Positions 51,676-60,640 of a stretch of 64,000 nucleotides of DNA are shown in pieces (within the stretch, counting starts at the first letter, position 1; each line of letters starts with the position of its first letter). The notes under the pieces are model-generated. The model made no database searches, was not told the DNA's origin, and saw only the letters and a program-made list of their open reading frames with translations. The DNA is from Candidatus Rifleibacteriota bacterium (GTDB lineage Bacteria > Muiribacteriota > Ozemobacteria > Ozemobacterales > Ozemobacteraceae). Both the position numbers and the translations under genes were made by a program. The stretch spans positions 117,981 through 181,980 of the forward strand of contig JANJUX010000033.1 of assembly GCA_024710355.1 (NCBI GenBank), read 5' to 3'.

Positions 51676-52836
51676 TTATTCTTTGACCGCGCCCTGGGTC
51701 ATGCCTTCGATGAAGTAGCGCTGAGCGAACAGGAACAGCACCGCAATCGGCACGATCGAGAAGCATGAAGCCGACATGATCAGGCCAAGTTCAGAGGTAT
51801 ACTGGCCTCTGAAAAGTGCCAGACCGACCGGCAGGGTTATGCTGAGCGGGTTTTCGAAGTTGGTGACGATCAGCTGCCACAGAAAGTTCGACCAGTGAAA
51901 CAGGAAAGTCAGCAGGAAAAGGGTGAGAATGATCGGCAGCGCCAGCGGCACGATGACGACCCTGAAGACCTGCCATTCAGAAGCGCCGTCGATCTGGGCG
52001 GCTTCGATAAGCGAATCGGGGATGGTGTCCATGAACTGCTTCAGCATGAAAATGCCGAATACCGAGGCGAGATGCGGCAGAAACATGGCCCACTTGGTTC
52101 CGAACAGGCCCATTTTACAGACCATGAAGAACTGCGGCACCATGAACATCATACCCGGAATCATCATCGTGGCGAGCAGCAGCATGAACATCTGCTGCTT
52201 ATAGGGCAGTTCTTTCTTCGAGAACACGTAAGCGCCCATCGAAGCGAACAGGGTTACGAGGAAAGCGGCGGTTGTGGCCACCAGCAGGCTGTTGAGAAAG
52301 TAGGTGCCGAAATTCTTTTTGTTCTCGATTGGATCGAGGGCGCCAGCCGCTACTGAAGCGGCGTCAGTCTTGAGCACGCGTCTGAAGTTGTCGAGGGTCG
52401 GCTCAGACGGCACGATGTCGAACGGGTTGGTTTTGCTGATCACCAGTTCCTGGCCCGAGGGTTTGAACGAGGTGCAGAGCATCCAGAAAAACGGAAACAG
52501 CACCACGACAACGCCGACTGCCAGAGCTTCGTACAGAAACATGCGTTTGAGAAAGGCGCCACGCATCTCGTTTTTGGTTCTGAGAAAGCGCTGCACCACA
52601 CAGATGGTCATAACTATCGCAACAATGACCGCCAGGCCGTTGTGAACCGGCGTCAGCTTATGCATCAATTCGCCGGCCTGCATGGCGCTTTCTGCCCCTT
52701 CACCGGTGGTGAAGGCAGATATGACCATGGCGCCGAACTTGAACAGCTGGCCCGAAATGACATAAGACATGGTAATCATTATGGCCAGCAGAATCATGAA
52801 GGCGAACACTCTTCCGGGGTGCATATCTTTGCTCAT
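51676..52836 (-). CDS. Sugar ABC permease, MalG-type, with N-terminal extension
   Basis: 386 residues. The C-terminal ~280 match CUT1 permeases of the MalG type: FWMLCTSFKPSGQELV, NSLLVATTAAFLVTLFASMG, and the EAA loop EAAQIDGASEWQVFRVVIVP that docks the ATPase. The N-terminal ~110 residues are additional, with two extra hydrophobic helices (FAFMILLAIMITMSYVISG; LAVIVAIVMTICVVQ), so the protein is about 100 residues longer than usual. Its ATG overlaps the stop of the MalF-like gene (ATGA, 52833-52836). No ATP-binding gene is in the operon or window; a shared MsmX/UgpC-like ATPase elsewhere is likely. Confidence 0.85.
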   Translation of the reverse strand: MSKDMHPGRVFAFMILLAIMITMSYVISGQLFKFGAMVISAFTTGEGAESAMQAGELMHKLTPVHNGLAVIVAIVMTICVVQRFLRTKNEMRGAFLKRMFLYEALAVGVVVVLFPFFWMLCTSFKPSGQELVISKTNPFDIVPSEPTLDNFRRVLKTDAASVAAGALDPIENKKNFGTYFLNSLLVATTAAFLVTLFASMGAYVFSKKELPYKQQMFMLLLATMMIPGMMFMVPQFFMVCKMGLFGTKWAMFLPHLASVFGIFMLKQFMDTIPDSLIEAAQIDGASEWQVFRVVIVPLALPIILTLFLLTFLFHWSNFLWQLIVTNFENPLSITLPVGLALFRGQYTSELGLIMSASCFSIVPIAVLFLFAQRYFIEGMTQGAVKE

Positions 52837-53765
52837 TTCTTCGCCTCCATTGCATCGTTGCGGCTCGCAATACGCTGCTGCAGCCAGGTGATACCCAGGG
52901 TGATGATCAGCAGCATATAAGAAATCGCGGCAGCATAACCGTAATTACCAGAATCGAACTGTTTGAAGAGGTAGTAGCCGGCGACCGAGGTCGAACCGAC
53001 GGTTTCACCGCCCATTACCACCTGCGGGCCGCCCGAGGTCATGGCGTAGATTTCGGTAAAGGCATTCAGTGAGCCGATAACACCGGTAATCACCATGAAG
53101 ATGATGATCGGGCGCAGCAGCGGCACGGTAATTTTGGTGAATTTCTGCCATTCAGAGGCGCCATCGATATCGGCGGCTTCATAAACCGCTTCGGGTATAT
53201 TCTGCAGGGCAGCGAGAAACAGCACCATGCCGAAACCGGCGCCCTTCAAGACCATCGCGATAACGACGGCGAGAAGTGCTGTATAGGGGCTGCCGAGCAG
53301 GCCAGTGGTATTGAAAAAGTTGTTCTCGCCCATCAGCCAGGTGGTAATCTGGGCCAGTGCGCCGAATTTCGGGGCATAGATCAGGGTCCAGATGACGCCG
53401 ACAACGAGCATGTCGAGTACGTTGGGCAGAAAGAAGGCGCTTCTGAAAAAGCTCTTGCCGAACAGCTTGTTGTCGAGCAGCAGCGCCAGAGCCAGCGAGG
53501 CGCAGATTCCGAGCGGAATACTGATAACCCCGTAGAGAGCCGTTACGCCAAGCGACCACCAGAACTGAAAATCGCCGATGATGCGCTTGTAGTTGGCGAG
53601 GCCGACAAATTCAAGATTACTCAGGCTGTAGTCGGTTGGTGAGCCGAAGAAGCTCAGATAAAACGAATAAAAAATCGGGAAAATCAGAAAAGTCCCGAAA
53701 AGCAGCATAAAGGGCGAGAGAAACCCTGCAGCAACTGCGGTATCCTGTGAAGTCCTGATAGCCAA
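52833..53765 (-). CDS. Sugar ABC permease, MalF-type
   Basis: 310 residues from a TTG at 53765 with GGGAGGG about 7 nt upstream; the longer frame to 53801 lacks a ribosome binding site. Six helices and the EAA loop are clear (VYEAADIDGASEWQKFTKIT). Typical blocks include FLSPFMLLFGTFLIFPIFYS and SFFGSPTDYSLSN near the start and LNAFTEIYAMTSGGP near the end. First gene of the transporter operon; forms the inner-membrane channel with the MalG-type partner encoded next. Confidence 0.9.
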   Translation of the reverse strand: MAIRTSQDTAVAAGFLSPFMLLFGTFLIFPIFYSFYLSFFGSPTDYSLSNLEFVGLANYKRIIGDFQFWWSLGVTALYGVISIPLGICASLALALLLDNKLFGKSFFRSAFFLPNVLDMLVVGVIWTLIYAPKFGALAQITTWLMGENNFFNTTGLLGSPYTALLAVVIAMVLKGAGFGMVLFLAALQNIPEAVYEAADIDGASEWQKFTKITVPLLRPIIIFMVITGVIGSLNAFTEIYAMTSGGPQVVMGGETVGSTSVAGYYLFKQFDSGNYGYAAAISYMLLIITLGITWLQQRIASRNDAMEAKK

Positions 53766-53863
53766 AGTGCAGCCCTCCCTGTTGGTAGTATAGATCACCA
53801 ATTTTTCAAAGAGATTCTATCACACTTTGCGCCGAAACCATTATTAAAAACTACAACAAAGCT

Positions 53864-54358
53864 TCAGGGGCCTTCGGAAACGAAGCAATGCAGGCCGAGC
53901 GCGTTGAGGGCTTCGGCCTTTTCCTCGGCTTCTCTTTCGGTATTAAAGGGGCCGACCAGAACCCGGTGAATTTCATACTGGTCGTCAGGTGGCGCCAGGG
54001 TCGGAGCAAAACCGTCGGTAGTAAGTTGATTGAAAACTTCCTGCGCCGAAGCTTCATCAGCAAAGGCACCAAGCTGCACAAAAAATTTCGGGGGCGCTGC
54101 AACCTGAACTTTTGCGGCTATAGGTTGCGTAGACCCGGCCTTACCGGCAGACACATTAACATTCATTGAAGAAGAGGCGGGAGCAACCTTCGTGGCCGCC
54201 ACGGATGAAGGCGCTTTGGCGCCGTTTATGTCGAGCAGAACCCAGACGCCGACGCCAAGAAGAATGATAATGGCGAAATAAATAAGCCATTCTTTGACAC
54301 CATCACCGGCGTTAGCGGGCGGGCCCCAGTCAAACTGGCGTTGATTCGCTTCTGACAT
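53864..54358 (-). CDS. SPOR-domain membrane protein
   Basis: 164 residues: a short cytoplasmic N-terminus, one membrane helix (~23-42, EWLIYFAIIILLGVGVWVLL), a Pro/Ala/Ser-rich periplasmic linker (~45-85), and a C-terminal SPOR domain (~88-160; FFVQLGAFADEASAQEVF, HRVLVGPFNTEREAEEKA). SPOR domains bind peptidoglycan stripped of stem peptides at division septa. It is 11 bp downstream of the AmrS-like gene, so the two are co-transcribed. Confidence 0.85.
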   Translation of the reverse strand: MSEANQRQFDWGPPANAGDGVKEWLIYFAIIILLGVGVWVLLDINGAKAPSSVAATKVAPASSSMNVNVSAGKAGSTQPIAAKVQVAAPPKFFVQLGAFADEASAQEVFNQLTTDGFAPTLAPPDDQYEIHRVLVGPFNTEREAEEKAEALNALGLHCFVSEGP

Positions 54359-54369
54359 GATCTATCCTT

Positions 54370-55371
54370 TCATTGTCGGTTAAACCGGCTTTTCTGAATA
54401 AATGGCAGCTTATGACCACAGGCACAGACTTCTGAACTGCAGGTTACCACAATCTGATAATTGTTGCGACTCACCCAGGTTGCGCCACACTGCGGGCAAC
54501 GGGTGTTCTGATCGCCGGGCAGATTGCCCGGATAGACGTATTTCAGCTTTCTGCGGGCAATTTCGACGAACCGCTCTATTGTCGCAGCTGCAGTTGGCGG
54601 CGCCGTTTCATGATAACGCGGAAAATACCGCGAAATATGCAGAGGCAGGGTATCAGAGATAGCTGCAACCCAGTCGACAAGTGCAGTAAACTCGGCCGGG
54701 TCGTCATTGAGGCCGGTGACAACCAGATTCGTCAATTCGACGTGCACGCCGCTCTCAACCGCAGTTCTGATATTGTCTTTCACCGTATCGAGTCGGCCGC
54801 CACAGACTTTCTGATAAAAATCAGTATTAAAAGCCTTCAGATCGATGTTCATCGCGTCGATGACCCGGCAGAGATCGAGCCATGGCTCTGGGTTGAGGTA
54901 ACCATTGGTAACCATGACAGCCATCAGGCCAGCCTGATGCAACAGTGGCGCGCAATCGAGAATGTATTCATACCAGATTCCCGGCTCGTTGTAGGTAAAT
55001 GCCACGCCAATGTTGCCGGTAACCGCAGACGCCTCAGCCACCAGCTGCTGCGGCAACAGCTCGACAGTCGGCTGTTTTTTCTGCGAAATATCGGCGTTCT
55101 GGCAAAACCGGCAGTGCAGGTTGCAGCCATAAGAACCTGTTGAAAAGATCGGCCGGCCAGGGCAAAGGTGGTAGAGCGGCTTCTTTTCGACCGGGTCAAT
55201 GCTTGCAGAAACCACCCGGCCATAGGTAAAAGCTATAAGTCTGCCGGCGATAACGCCGCGACTCAGGCAACTGCCCACGCCTCCTTCGGCGATCAGGCAA
55301 TGATTCGGGCAAAGCTGACAGGCAGCTTTGTTCTTTTCCTTCTTATAGCAGCGAGCTTCATGCATACTCAT
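54370..55371 (-). CDS. amrS: AmmeMemoRadiSam system radical SAM enzyme
   Basis: 333 residues. The radical SAM cluster motif is CNLHCRFCQN at ~82-91. An N-terminal Cys motif (CQLCPNHCLIAEGGVGSC) and a C-terminal one (CPQCGATW ... CSSEVCACGHKLPF) flank the core and match the AmrS/PflA-like subgroup. The substrate is not known; the other system components (AmmeMemoRadiSam A and B) are not in the window. A strictly anaerobic-type cofactor is implied. It is followed by the SPOR gene; 113 bp separate it from the lipoprotein gene upstream. Confidence 0.85.
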   Translation of the reverse strand: MSMHEARCYKKEKNKAACQLCPNHCLIAEGGVGSCLSRGVIAGRLIAFTYGRVVSASIDPVEKKPLYHLCPGRPIFSTGSYGCNLHCRFCQNADISQKKQPTVELLPQQLVAEASAVTGNIGVAFTYNEPGIWYEYILDCAPLLHQAGLMAVMVTNGYLNPEPWLDLCRVIDAMNIDLKAFNTDFYQKVCGGRLDTVKDNIRTAVESGVHVELTNLVVTGLNDDPAEFTALVDWVAAISDTLPLHISRYFPRYHETAPPTAAATIERFVEIARRKLKYVYPGNLPGDQNTRCPQCGATWVSRNNYQIVVTCSSEVCACGHKLPFIQKSRFNRQ

Positions 55372-55403
55372 AATCTATCAATTCAAGATTGTCAAAAGCT
55401 TAG

Positions 55404-55426
55404 ATCCCTGCCTGCGCAGGAATGAC
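55404..55426. repeat. Short REP-like palindrome
   Basis: GATCCCTGCCTGCGCAGGAATGA contains a CCTGC/GCAGG hairpin and resembles a common intergenic REP-like unit. Only one copy is seen in the window. Confidence 0.35.
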
Positions 55427-55484
55427 GCACAAACTGCCGACCCTTGAACTCGTATGCGGCATAAGGTCATGCAATTATCCATCA

Positions 55485-56930
55485 TCAGAAGCGCGGCTCG
55501 TTCGGGGTTGAGTTCACCTTGTAATCGACGGTAATGCTGTTGGCATCAATCTGCTTGATTTTGAACAGGGCGTAATTCTTACTGACCGGAAAATATGCGC
55601 TGAACACATCGCCAACCTGCAGAGATCGCCCGGCACTGAGATCGTTCAGGGCCGCCGCAGTGTTTGCAAAATACCCCCCCCCGGTCAGAAACTTTGGCGC
55701 ACTTGAAAGCTTACTTAGTTCTGGCTGGCCATCGACGGAAGCAACAAGCATCTGATTGCCGTTATAACTGCCAATACCTGACTGAACGCTTATATATGAA
55801 AGATTGTTTTCGGTCGGGATACCATCGGTAGTGAAGTCTGAAGCAAGAACTGCCCCCTCGACCGCTGAGCCACCCGTAAGCATGAAAATCTTACTGCCGG
55901 TTTTGATAGCTGTTGTAGCCGTCGTTATATAGCTGTATTCAGCAGCCACTCCGCTGAAAACACCTTCAGTATTGAGATCTATGCGTCTGACAAGCAATTT
56001 TAAATACTGATCGCCGGCCGCTGATCTTTTAATAAACAGACCCAGCGAAAAGTCCCTATCGGTGGCGGCAAAGGTGTTGTTTTCGCTCGTCTGGCTGCCG
56101 GCAAAATCCTGCAGCAGTTTTGTATCGGTGTAAGCGGCCAGATCTGCAGTATTTTCAAGCAGCGAAACCGCATTTGCAAGGGCTGTATAAAACCTGAGGC
56201 GCTGGCCGCCACCAACCTGCACAATCTGCAGATCGATCACACCATCACCATCGAGGTCATTTTTCGACTGCAGATAGACAAGCTTGCCATTGCTGTTAAG
56301 GTCACCAAGAGCGGTGATATGCGCGCTGTGAGTGGCAAGTGCCTGTTTCACCAGATTTGATACCAGCAGACTGGCGCCCAGTTCGGTGGCGCTTTTCTGC
56401 ATGGCGGCCTGCAGATCTGCCTTCAGACTGCTGACAATCGCCGGATAACTGGCAAGCATCTGGCTTTGTGGTTTATTCGCGGCTTCAGCCAGCAAAGCTG
56501 CCGCTGTTGTTTCAAGATTAACCGGGAAATTTGCTTTCTCCGCGTCGACAATATTGCTTTTCAGAGCGATTTTCCCGATAATCACCTGGATTTTATACTG
56601 CCCGGTCGGGTCCTGAAGCACATTGAACAGTTGCAGCGGCCAACTGGTACCGGCTGCCGAGTTAAGCGTAAAACTGGCGACCTGATTACCGTTGACATAA
56701 ACCACAGCGGCAGAAGAAGCGTTTCTGACCTGACTATCAGTATTGTTAACGATGGCAGCGAGCAATGTTGATTCGAGGGTTTCAGGCAGGGCAACACTGC
56801 CACTCAGGGTAACATAGGAGGCCGGCAGAATCGTGCCGGTACTGCCTTTACTGTCTTCGCCGAAACACCCGGTCAGCAGCAGTGATACTGCCAGAACCAG
56901 CCAAAGCAAACTCAATCTGCAATTTCTCAT
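55485..56930 (-). CDS. Lipoprotein of unknown function with DxDxDG motif
   Basis: 481 residues with a lipoprotein signal ending LLLTGC (Cys22). It has a beta-rich N-terminal part (~35-130; ASYVTLSGSVALPE), a helical Ala-rich middle (~135-215), a possible calcium-binding loop NDLDGDGVIDL, and a beta-rich C-terminal half. The codons for LTGGGYF contain an unbroken run of nine G on the coding strand (C at 55674-55682). No known domain is identified. It stands alone; its upstream gap abuts the terminator of the HEAT-CheR gene. Confidence 0.7.
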   Translation of the reverse strand: MRNCRLSLLWLVLAVSLLLTGCFGEDSKGSTGTILPASYVTLSGSVALPETLESTLLAAIVNNTDSQVRNASSAAVVYVNGNQVASFTLNSAAGTSWPLQLFNVLQDPTGQYKIQVIIGKIALKSNIVDAEKANFPVNLETTAAALLAEAANKPQSQMLASYPAIVSSLKADLQAAMQKSATELGASLLVSNLVKQALATHSAHITALGDLNSNGKLVYLQSKNDLDGDGVIDLQIVQVGGGQRLRFYTALANAVSLLENTADLAAYTDTKLLQDFAGSQTSENNTFAATDRDFSLGLFIKRSAAGDQYLKLLVRRIDLNTEGVFSGVAAEYSYITTATTAIKTGSKIFMLTGGSAVEGAVLASDFTTDGIPTENNLSYISVQSGIGSYNGNQMLVASVDGQPELSKLSSAPKFLTGGGYFANTAAALNDLSAGRSLQVGDVFSAYFPVSKNYALFKIKQIDANSITVDYKVNSTPNEPRF

Positions 56931-57008
56931 GTTTAAAACCTCGTACAGTAATTTCTCAGAGCACTGTACCAGAAACCCGGCCCAAAGTACAACCGCCCGC
57001 AGGAAAAA

Positions 57009-57042
57009 AGGCCTGCCGACCGGTAACCGGTCGACAGGCCTC
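57009..57042 (-). terminator. Terminator of the CheY / HEAT-CheR operon
   Basis: AGGCCTG..CGACCGG pairs with CCGGTCG.CAGGCCT around a TAA loop; on the minus strand TTTTTT follows. Confidence 0.85.
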
Positions 57043-57055
57043 TGTCAGTGACGTT

Positions 57056-60000
57056 TTACAGCTTGCGATAGGCTACGACTTTGTCGAAAGTCTGCAATCT
57101 GAAGGCTTTGGTAACGTTGTAGAGAGTTTCTTTGCCGCCGATGAGCAGCACGCCGCCCGGCACGAGAATATTGTAGATATTTTCGGCCATGCGTTCTTTA
57201 GCCTTCTGTGAGAAGTCTGAGAACAGGTTGCGGCAGATAACCACGTCGAATTCACCGAGCTCTTCCATCGCTTCGGCGTTCACGGCGTTGGCGAACTTGA
57301 ATTCGACCAGGTTCTTCACCTGATCTTTAACGCGCAGATCGCCCCGGTCGTCTTCAAAATACAGATCAGTGTATTTCTGGTCGACAGCCCGGAACATTTC
57401 GCGCTTGTAGATACCGCGTTTGGCGGTATTCAGACAGATATGCGAAATATCAGTTCCGACGACACGCACTTTGGCTTTGTCAGAATGCAGGTCTTCGAGC
57501 ACGCTCATGGCAACCGAATAGGCTTCGGGGCCGAATGACGAACCGATGCAGAGAACTCTGATTTCGCTGACGCCTTCTCTGACACGATTTTCGATCAGTT
57601 CGGGCAGGATGGTCGAAACCATGACACTGCTCTGTTTGGCTTCGCCAAAGAATTCGGTTGTCGGGTTGGTAATCGAGTCATAGAGACTGGTAACCAGGTC
57701 GCTGCCCTCTTCGGCACCATATCTGAGACAATGATAATACTCGATCCACGAAGTGATGAAGAAGCGGCCGAGATTGCGGGCCAGTTTCTGTTCGAGGGCC
57801 TTTTTGTCATTGACTTCGACGCCGCATTTGCTGGCGATGATTTCGCGCAGAATCAGAGCTTCTTCTGTGTTCATGCCCTTTTCATCGGCCGGCAGCGCTT
57901 TGAGACGGTCGATCAGTCTGGCCTGGCGCGGTGCAACGACAGATTTGAGGATCTTTTCGAGAAATTCTGACTGGTTCTGCGCGAAAGTATTGATGAAATA
58001 GTTTTTCACCCAGGTATCGCGCAGGAAAATTTCTCTGATCTTGGCTTCGAGACCGTTGACGTTCGATTCGCCATTGTCTTTGAAATACTTGATGGCAGCG
58101 ATAACCAGGTTCTGGTCATTGCTTTCAAGCACTTTGAATACGGTTTCGCCGGCTTTCTTGTCGCCAATCTTCGCGAGGGCAAGAATAGCACGGGCACGAA
58201 CCGCGTTGCTTTCGTCTTTTTCAACCATCTGGGCGAGAGTACTGACACTGCTCTGGCTCTTGATGGTTCCGAGGGCCTTGACGATCTGATATCTGACTTC
58301 CCAGCGGCTGTGCTTGATATGCTTCTGCAGGTCGATATCGAGAGACTTGTCGCCGAGTTCGCTGAGGGCGACAACGGCAAGTTTGGCAACCTGAGGATTT
58401 TCATCGGCAAGCAGCGGCACGAAGAACTGTTTCAGTTCTTTGCTGCGGAAAGCTCTCAGAGCAGACAGGGCAGCGATTCTGATCTGCCAGTCAGCGTTTT
58501 TGAGCAGCTCTTTGAGCGGAAAGATCGATTTGAGATCTTTCATATTCTCAAGCGAATAGCAGGAATTGACGACAACGCGCCATTCCTTGTCGTTGAGCTT
58601 CTGAATCAGAGAATCGACAGCGAGGGTTGAACCGCACTGCCAGATGGTGCGCGAAATGGTTTCACGGACGCGTGAGTTGTCACTGTCGAGCATTTCGAGC
58701 AGGCGCTTGGTGATCGCCGGATCTTTGCGCATCGCCAGAACGGTGGCAGCAGCTTCTCTGACGTCGCCGTATGGTTCAGTGGTTACAACGCCGAACAGCG
58801 GCTCAACCAACTGAGCTGAAGTCGAGTGGGCCATGGCCAGACAAGCTTCGCGACGAACGTGACCGTTGATGTCCTTGAATTTGTTGATCAGGGCGGTCAG
58901 AGCGCCATCATAGCTGAGCATGCGGGCGATACCGGCGACGGCATTGCGGCGCACGGTCTCGTCGACATCGTTGAGCATCTCTTTCAGGCTGGCAAAGGAG
59001 GTGTCAGAGGGGTTGGCGCCGAGAGTTCTGGCAAGCGCCTGTCTCAGAAGATCGTCAGGATTGTTGACGAACAACGAGATAGCGGCCGGAGTTTCGGGGG
59101 CCGGGAATTTTTCGAGGAACTGCAGAATGCGAACGGCAACCGGCGGCTCAACGCGGCCAACCTTTTCAAGGGCCGGTTTTACGGCTTTTTTGCCGATATT
59201 GACGATGCCTTCGAAGGCGATATCAGCGATTTCGCTTTCTGAGCACTGCAGAGCATTGAGAAGAGCGCCGGCATAGGCTTCATCGTTGAGCGAAGCGGCA
59301 ACTCTTACGAGAAAACGGTATTCGGCGGCATCCTGATTTTCGAGCAGGCCGAGCAGAATCGGCTTGATGGTTGCCTGATCCAGCTTCTTGACGGCACCGT
59401 GATTGGCTTCTTCGATCATGGCCAGAGATTTGAAAATCAGGCGGCGGGTGCCGCTGTCTTCTTCTTTAACCAGTTTCTTGAAGAGGTGCTCAACGCCGGC
59501 CGGTGCTTCCATGGAGCCCATGGCACCGATAGCAGTGAAATACTCGAGAATGTCACCGGAGTCGAGGGCGCCGAGAAGAATCGGCATTGCCTTTTCCACT
59601 GAGATGTTGCCCAGGGCTTCGACGATCGAGTATTTGAGAATGTCTGAATTTTTATAGGTTTCGATGAGAACGTCAACGGCTTTCGGGTCCTGGATCTTGC
59701 CCAGAGACTCTACGGCAGTGGTTTTGACGTTGTCGTCGGCATGGCCGATGTATTTGAGAACGGTATCGGTGGCCAGCGGCGAATGAATGTCGCCGAGAAT
59801 GACGAGAATCTGAATGATTTCGTCAACGTCTTCTGACGCTTCGATGGCCTTGACCAGCGGCGGAATCGCCATCGGGCCAAGATTGCGCAGAATGGTCATA
59901 CCGGCGTTGCGGGTATTCAAATCTGAGCTTTTTACCACACTGATGAGACCGTGAACAGTGTTTTCATGCATCATCGAAGACAGAGCTTCGATGGTAATGT

Positions 60001-60154
60001 TCTGAACACCCTTGTTTGGGTCGCCCAGGGCCTCACAAAGAGCCTCTACAACTTCTTTCTGTTCCGGAAACTTAACCAGTTCGCGAACTGCCTTGCGGCG
60101 CAGACCGGGGTCTGAATTCTTCAACTGTTCAAGTAATACTGCTGAACTCGCCAT
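57056..60154 (-). CDS. HEAT-repeat / CheR methyltransferase fusion
   Basis: 1032 residues. About 690 residues of HEAT/PBS-lyase-type repeats come first (units such as DPNKGVQNITIEALSSM; DETVRRNAVAGIARML; NSRVRETISRTIWQCG). A linker is followed by a CheR domain (~745-1032): EEALILREIIASKCGVEVND, SITNPTTEFFG (~830), the SAM-binding VLCIGSSFGPEAYSVAMSV (~870), GTDISHICLNTAKRGIY, and FDVVICRNLFSDFS (~970). The Arg that usually follows the FF of the TNxTxFFR motif is Gly here, so methyl transfer may be altered. The ATG has GGGGG upstream. It is 4 bp after a CheY gene. HEAT repeats probably dock receptors or partner proteins; that is inference. Confidence 0.85.
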   Translation of the reverse strand: MASSAVLLEQLKNSDPGLRRKAVRELVKFPEQKEVVEALCEALGDPNKGVQNITIEALSSMMHENTVHGLISVVKSSDLNTRNAGMTILRNLGPMAIPPLVKAIEASEDVDEIIQILVILGDIHSPLATDTVLKYIGHADDNVKTTAVESLGKIQDPKAVDVLIETYKNSDILKYSIVEALGNISVEKAMPILLGALDSGDILEYFTAIGAMGSMEAPAGVEHLFKKLVKEEDSGTRRLIFKSLAMIEEANHGAVKKLDQATIKPILLGLLENQDAAEYRFLVRVAASLNDEAYAGALLNALQCSESEIADIAFEGIVNIGKKAVKPALEKVGRVEPPVAVRILQFLEKFPAPETPAAISLFVNNPDDLLRQALARTLGANPSDTSFASLKEMLNDVDETVRRNAVAGIARMLSYDGALTALINKFKDINGHVRREACLAMAHSTSAQLVEPLFGVVTTEPYGDVREAAATVLAMRKDPAITKRLLEMLDSDNSRVRETISRTIWQCGSTLAVDSLIQKLNDKEWRVVVNSCYSLENMKDLKSIFPLKELLKNADWQIRIAALSALRAFRSKELKQFFVPLLADENPQVAKLAVVALSELGDKSLDIDLQKHIKHSRWEVRYQIVKALGTIKSQSSVSTLAQMVEKDESNAVRARAILALAKIGDKKAGETVFKVLESNDQNLVIAAIKYFKDNGESNVNGLEAKIREIFLRDTWVKNYFINTFAQNQSEFLEKILKSVVAPRQARLIDRLKALPADEKGMNTEEALILREIIASKCGVEVNDKKALEQKLARNLGRFFITSWIEYYHCLRYGAEEGSDLVTSLYDSITNPTTEFFGEAKQSSVMVSTILPELIENRVREGVSEIRVLCIGSSFGPEAYSVAMSVLEDLHSDKAKVRVVGTDISHICLNTAKRGIYKREMFRAVDQKYTDLYFEDDRGDLRVKDQVKNLVEFKFANAVNAEAMEELGEFDVVICRNLFSDFSQKAKERMAENIYNILVPGGVLLIGGKETLYNVTKAFRLQTFDKVVAYRKL

Positions 60155-60158
60155 TATT

Positions 60159-60542
60159 TCAGGCCCCCTTTGTTGATTTACTGAGCAGGCGCTCGACTTC
60201 CTGCAGCATCAGATCGGGCTTGATCGGCTTCTGCAGAAACGAATTGGCTCCGAGAGTCAGCCCCTTCATAACCATTTCTTTTTTACCTTCGGTAGTCAGA
60301 ATGATTATGGGGATGTGTTTGAATTTTTCGTTTTCTTTGACCTGGGTGATCAGCTCGAAGCCGTCCATGCCCGGCATGTTCAGGTCGGTGATGATGATGT
60401 CGACTTCGTTCTTTGACATTGCTTCAATGGCTTCGATACCATTGTTGGCTTCAAGCACCTTGTAACCCGCTTTTTCGAGGGGGAAACAAGCTACCTTGCG
60501 CAACATCAAGGAGTCTTCAGCCACAAGTATTGTTTTGGCCAT
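60159..60542 (-). CDS. CheY-like single-domain response regulator
   Basis: 127 residues from the ATG at 60542 (GGAGGA upstream), rather than the longer frame to 60611. All receiver residues are present: acidic pair Glu9/Asp10, phospho-acceptor Asp53 (IIITDLNMPG), Thr83 and Lys105 (FLQKPIKP). There is no output domain, so it acts by protein contact like CheY. Translated just before the HEAT-CheR gene in the same operon, it is a natural candidate to control or be controlled by it. The histidine kinase is not in the window. Confidence 0.9.
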   Translation of the reverse strand: MAKTILVAEDSLMLRKVACFPLEKAGYKVLEANNGIEAIEAMSKNEVDIIITDLNMPGMDGFELITQVKENEKFKHIPIIILTTEGKKEMVMKGLTLGANSFLQKPIKPDLMLQEVERLLSKSTKGA

Positions 60543-60640
60543 TATCGGGAATCCTCCGGAGTACTGGAATCTTAACAGCAGATTATAATGAGAAATTCGT
60601 ACAAAATGCAACTCTTAAACTTAGAATCTGCTGGAGGGTT

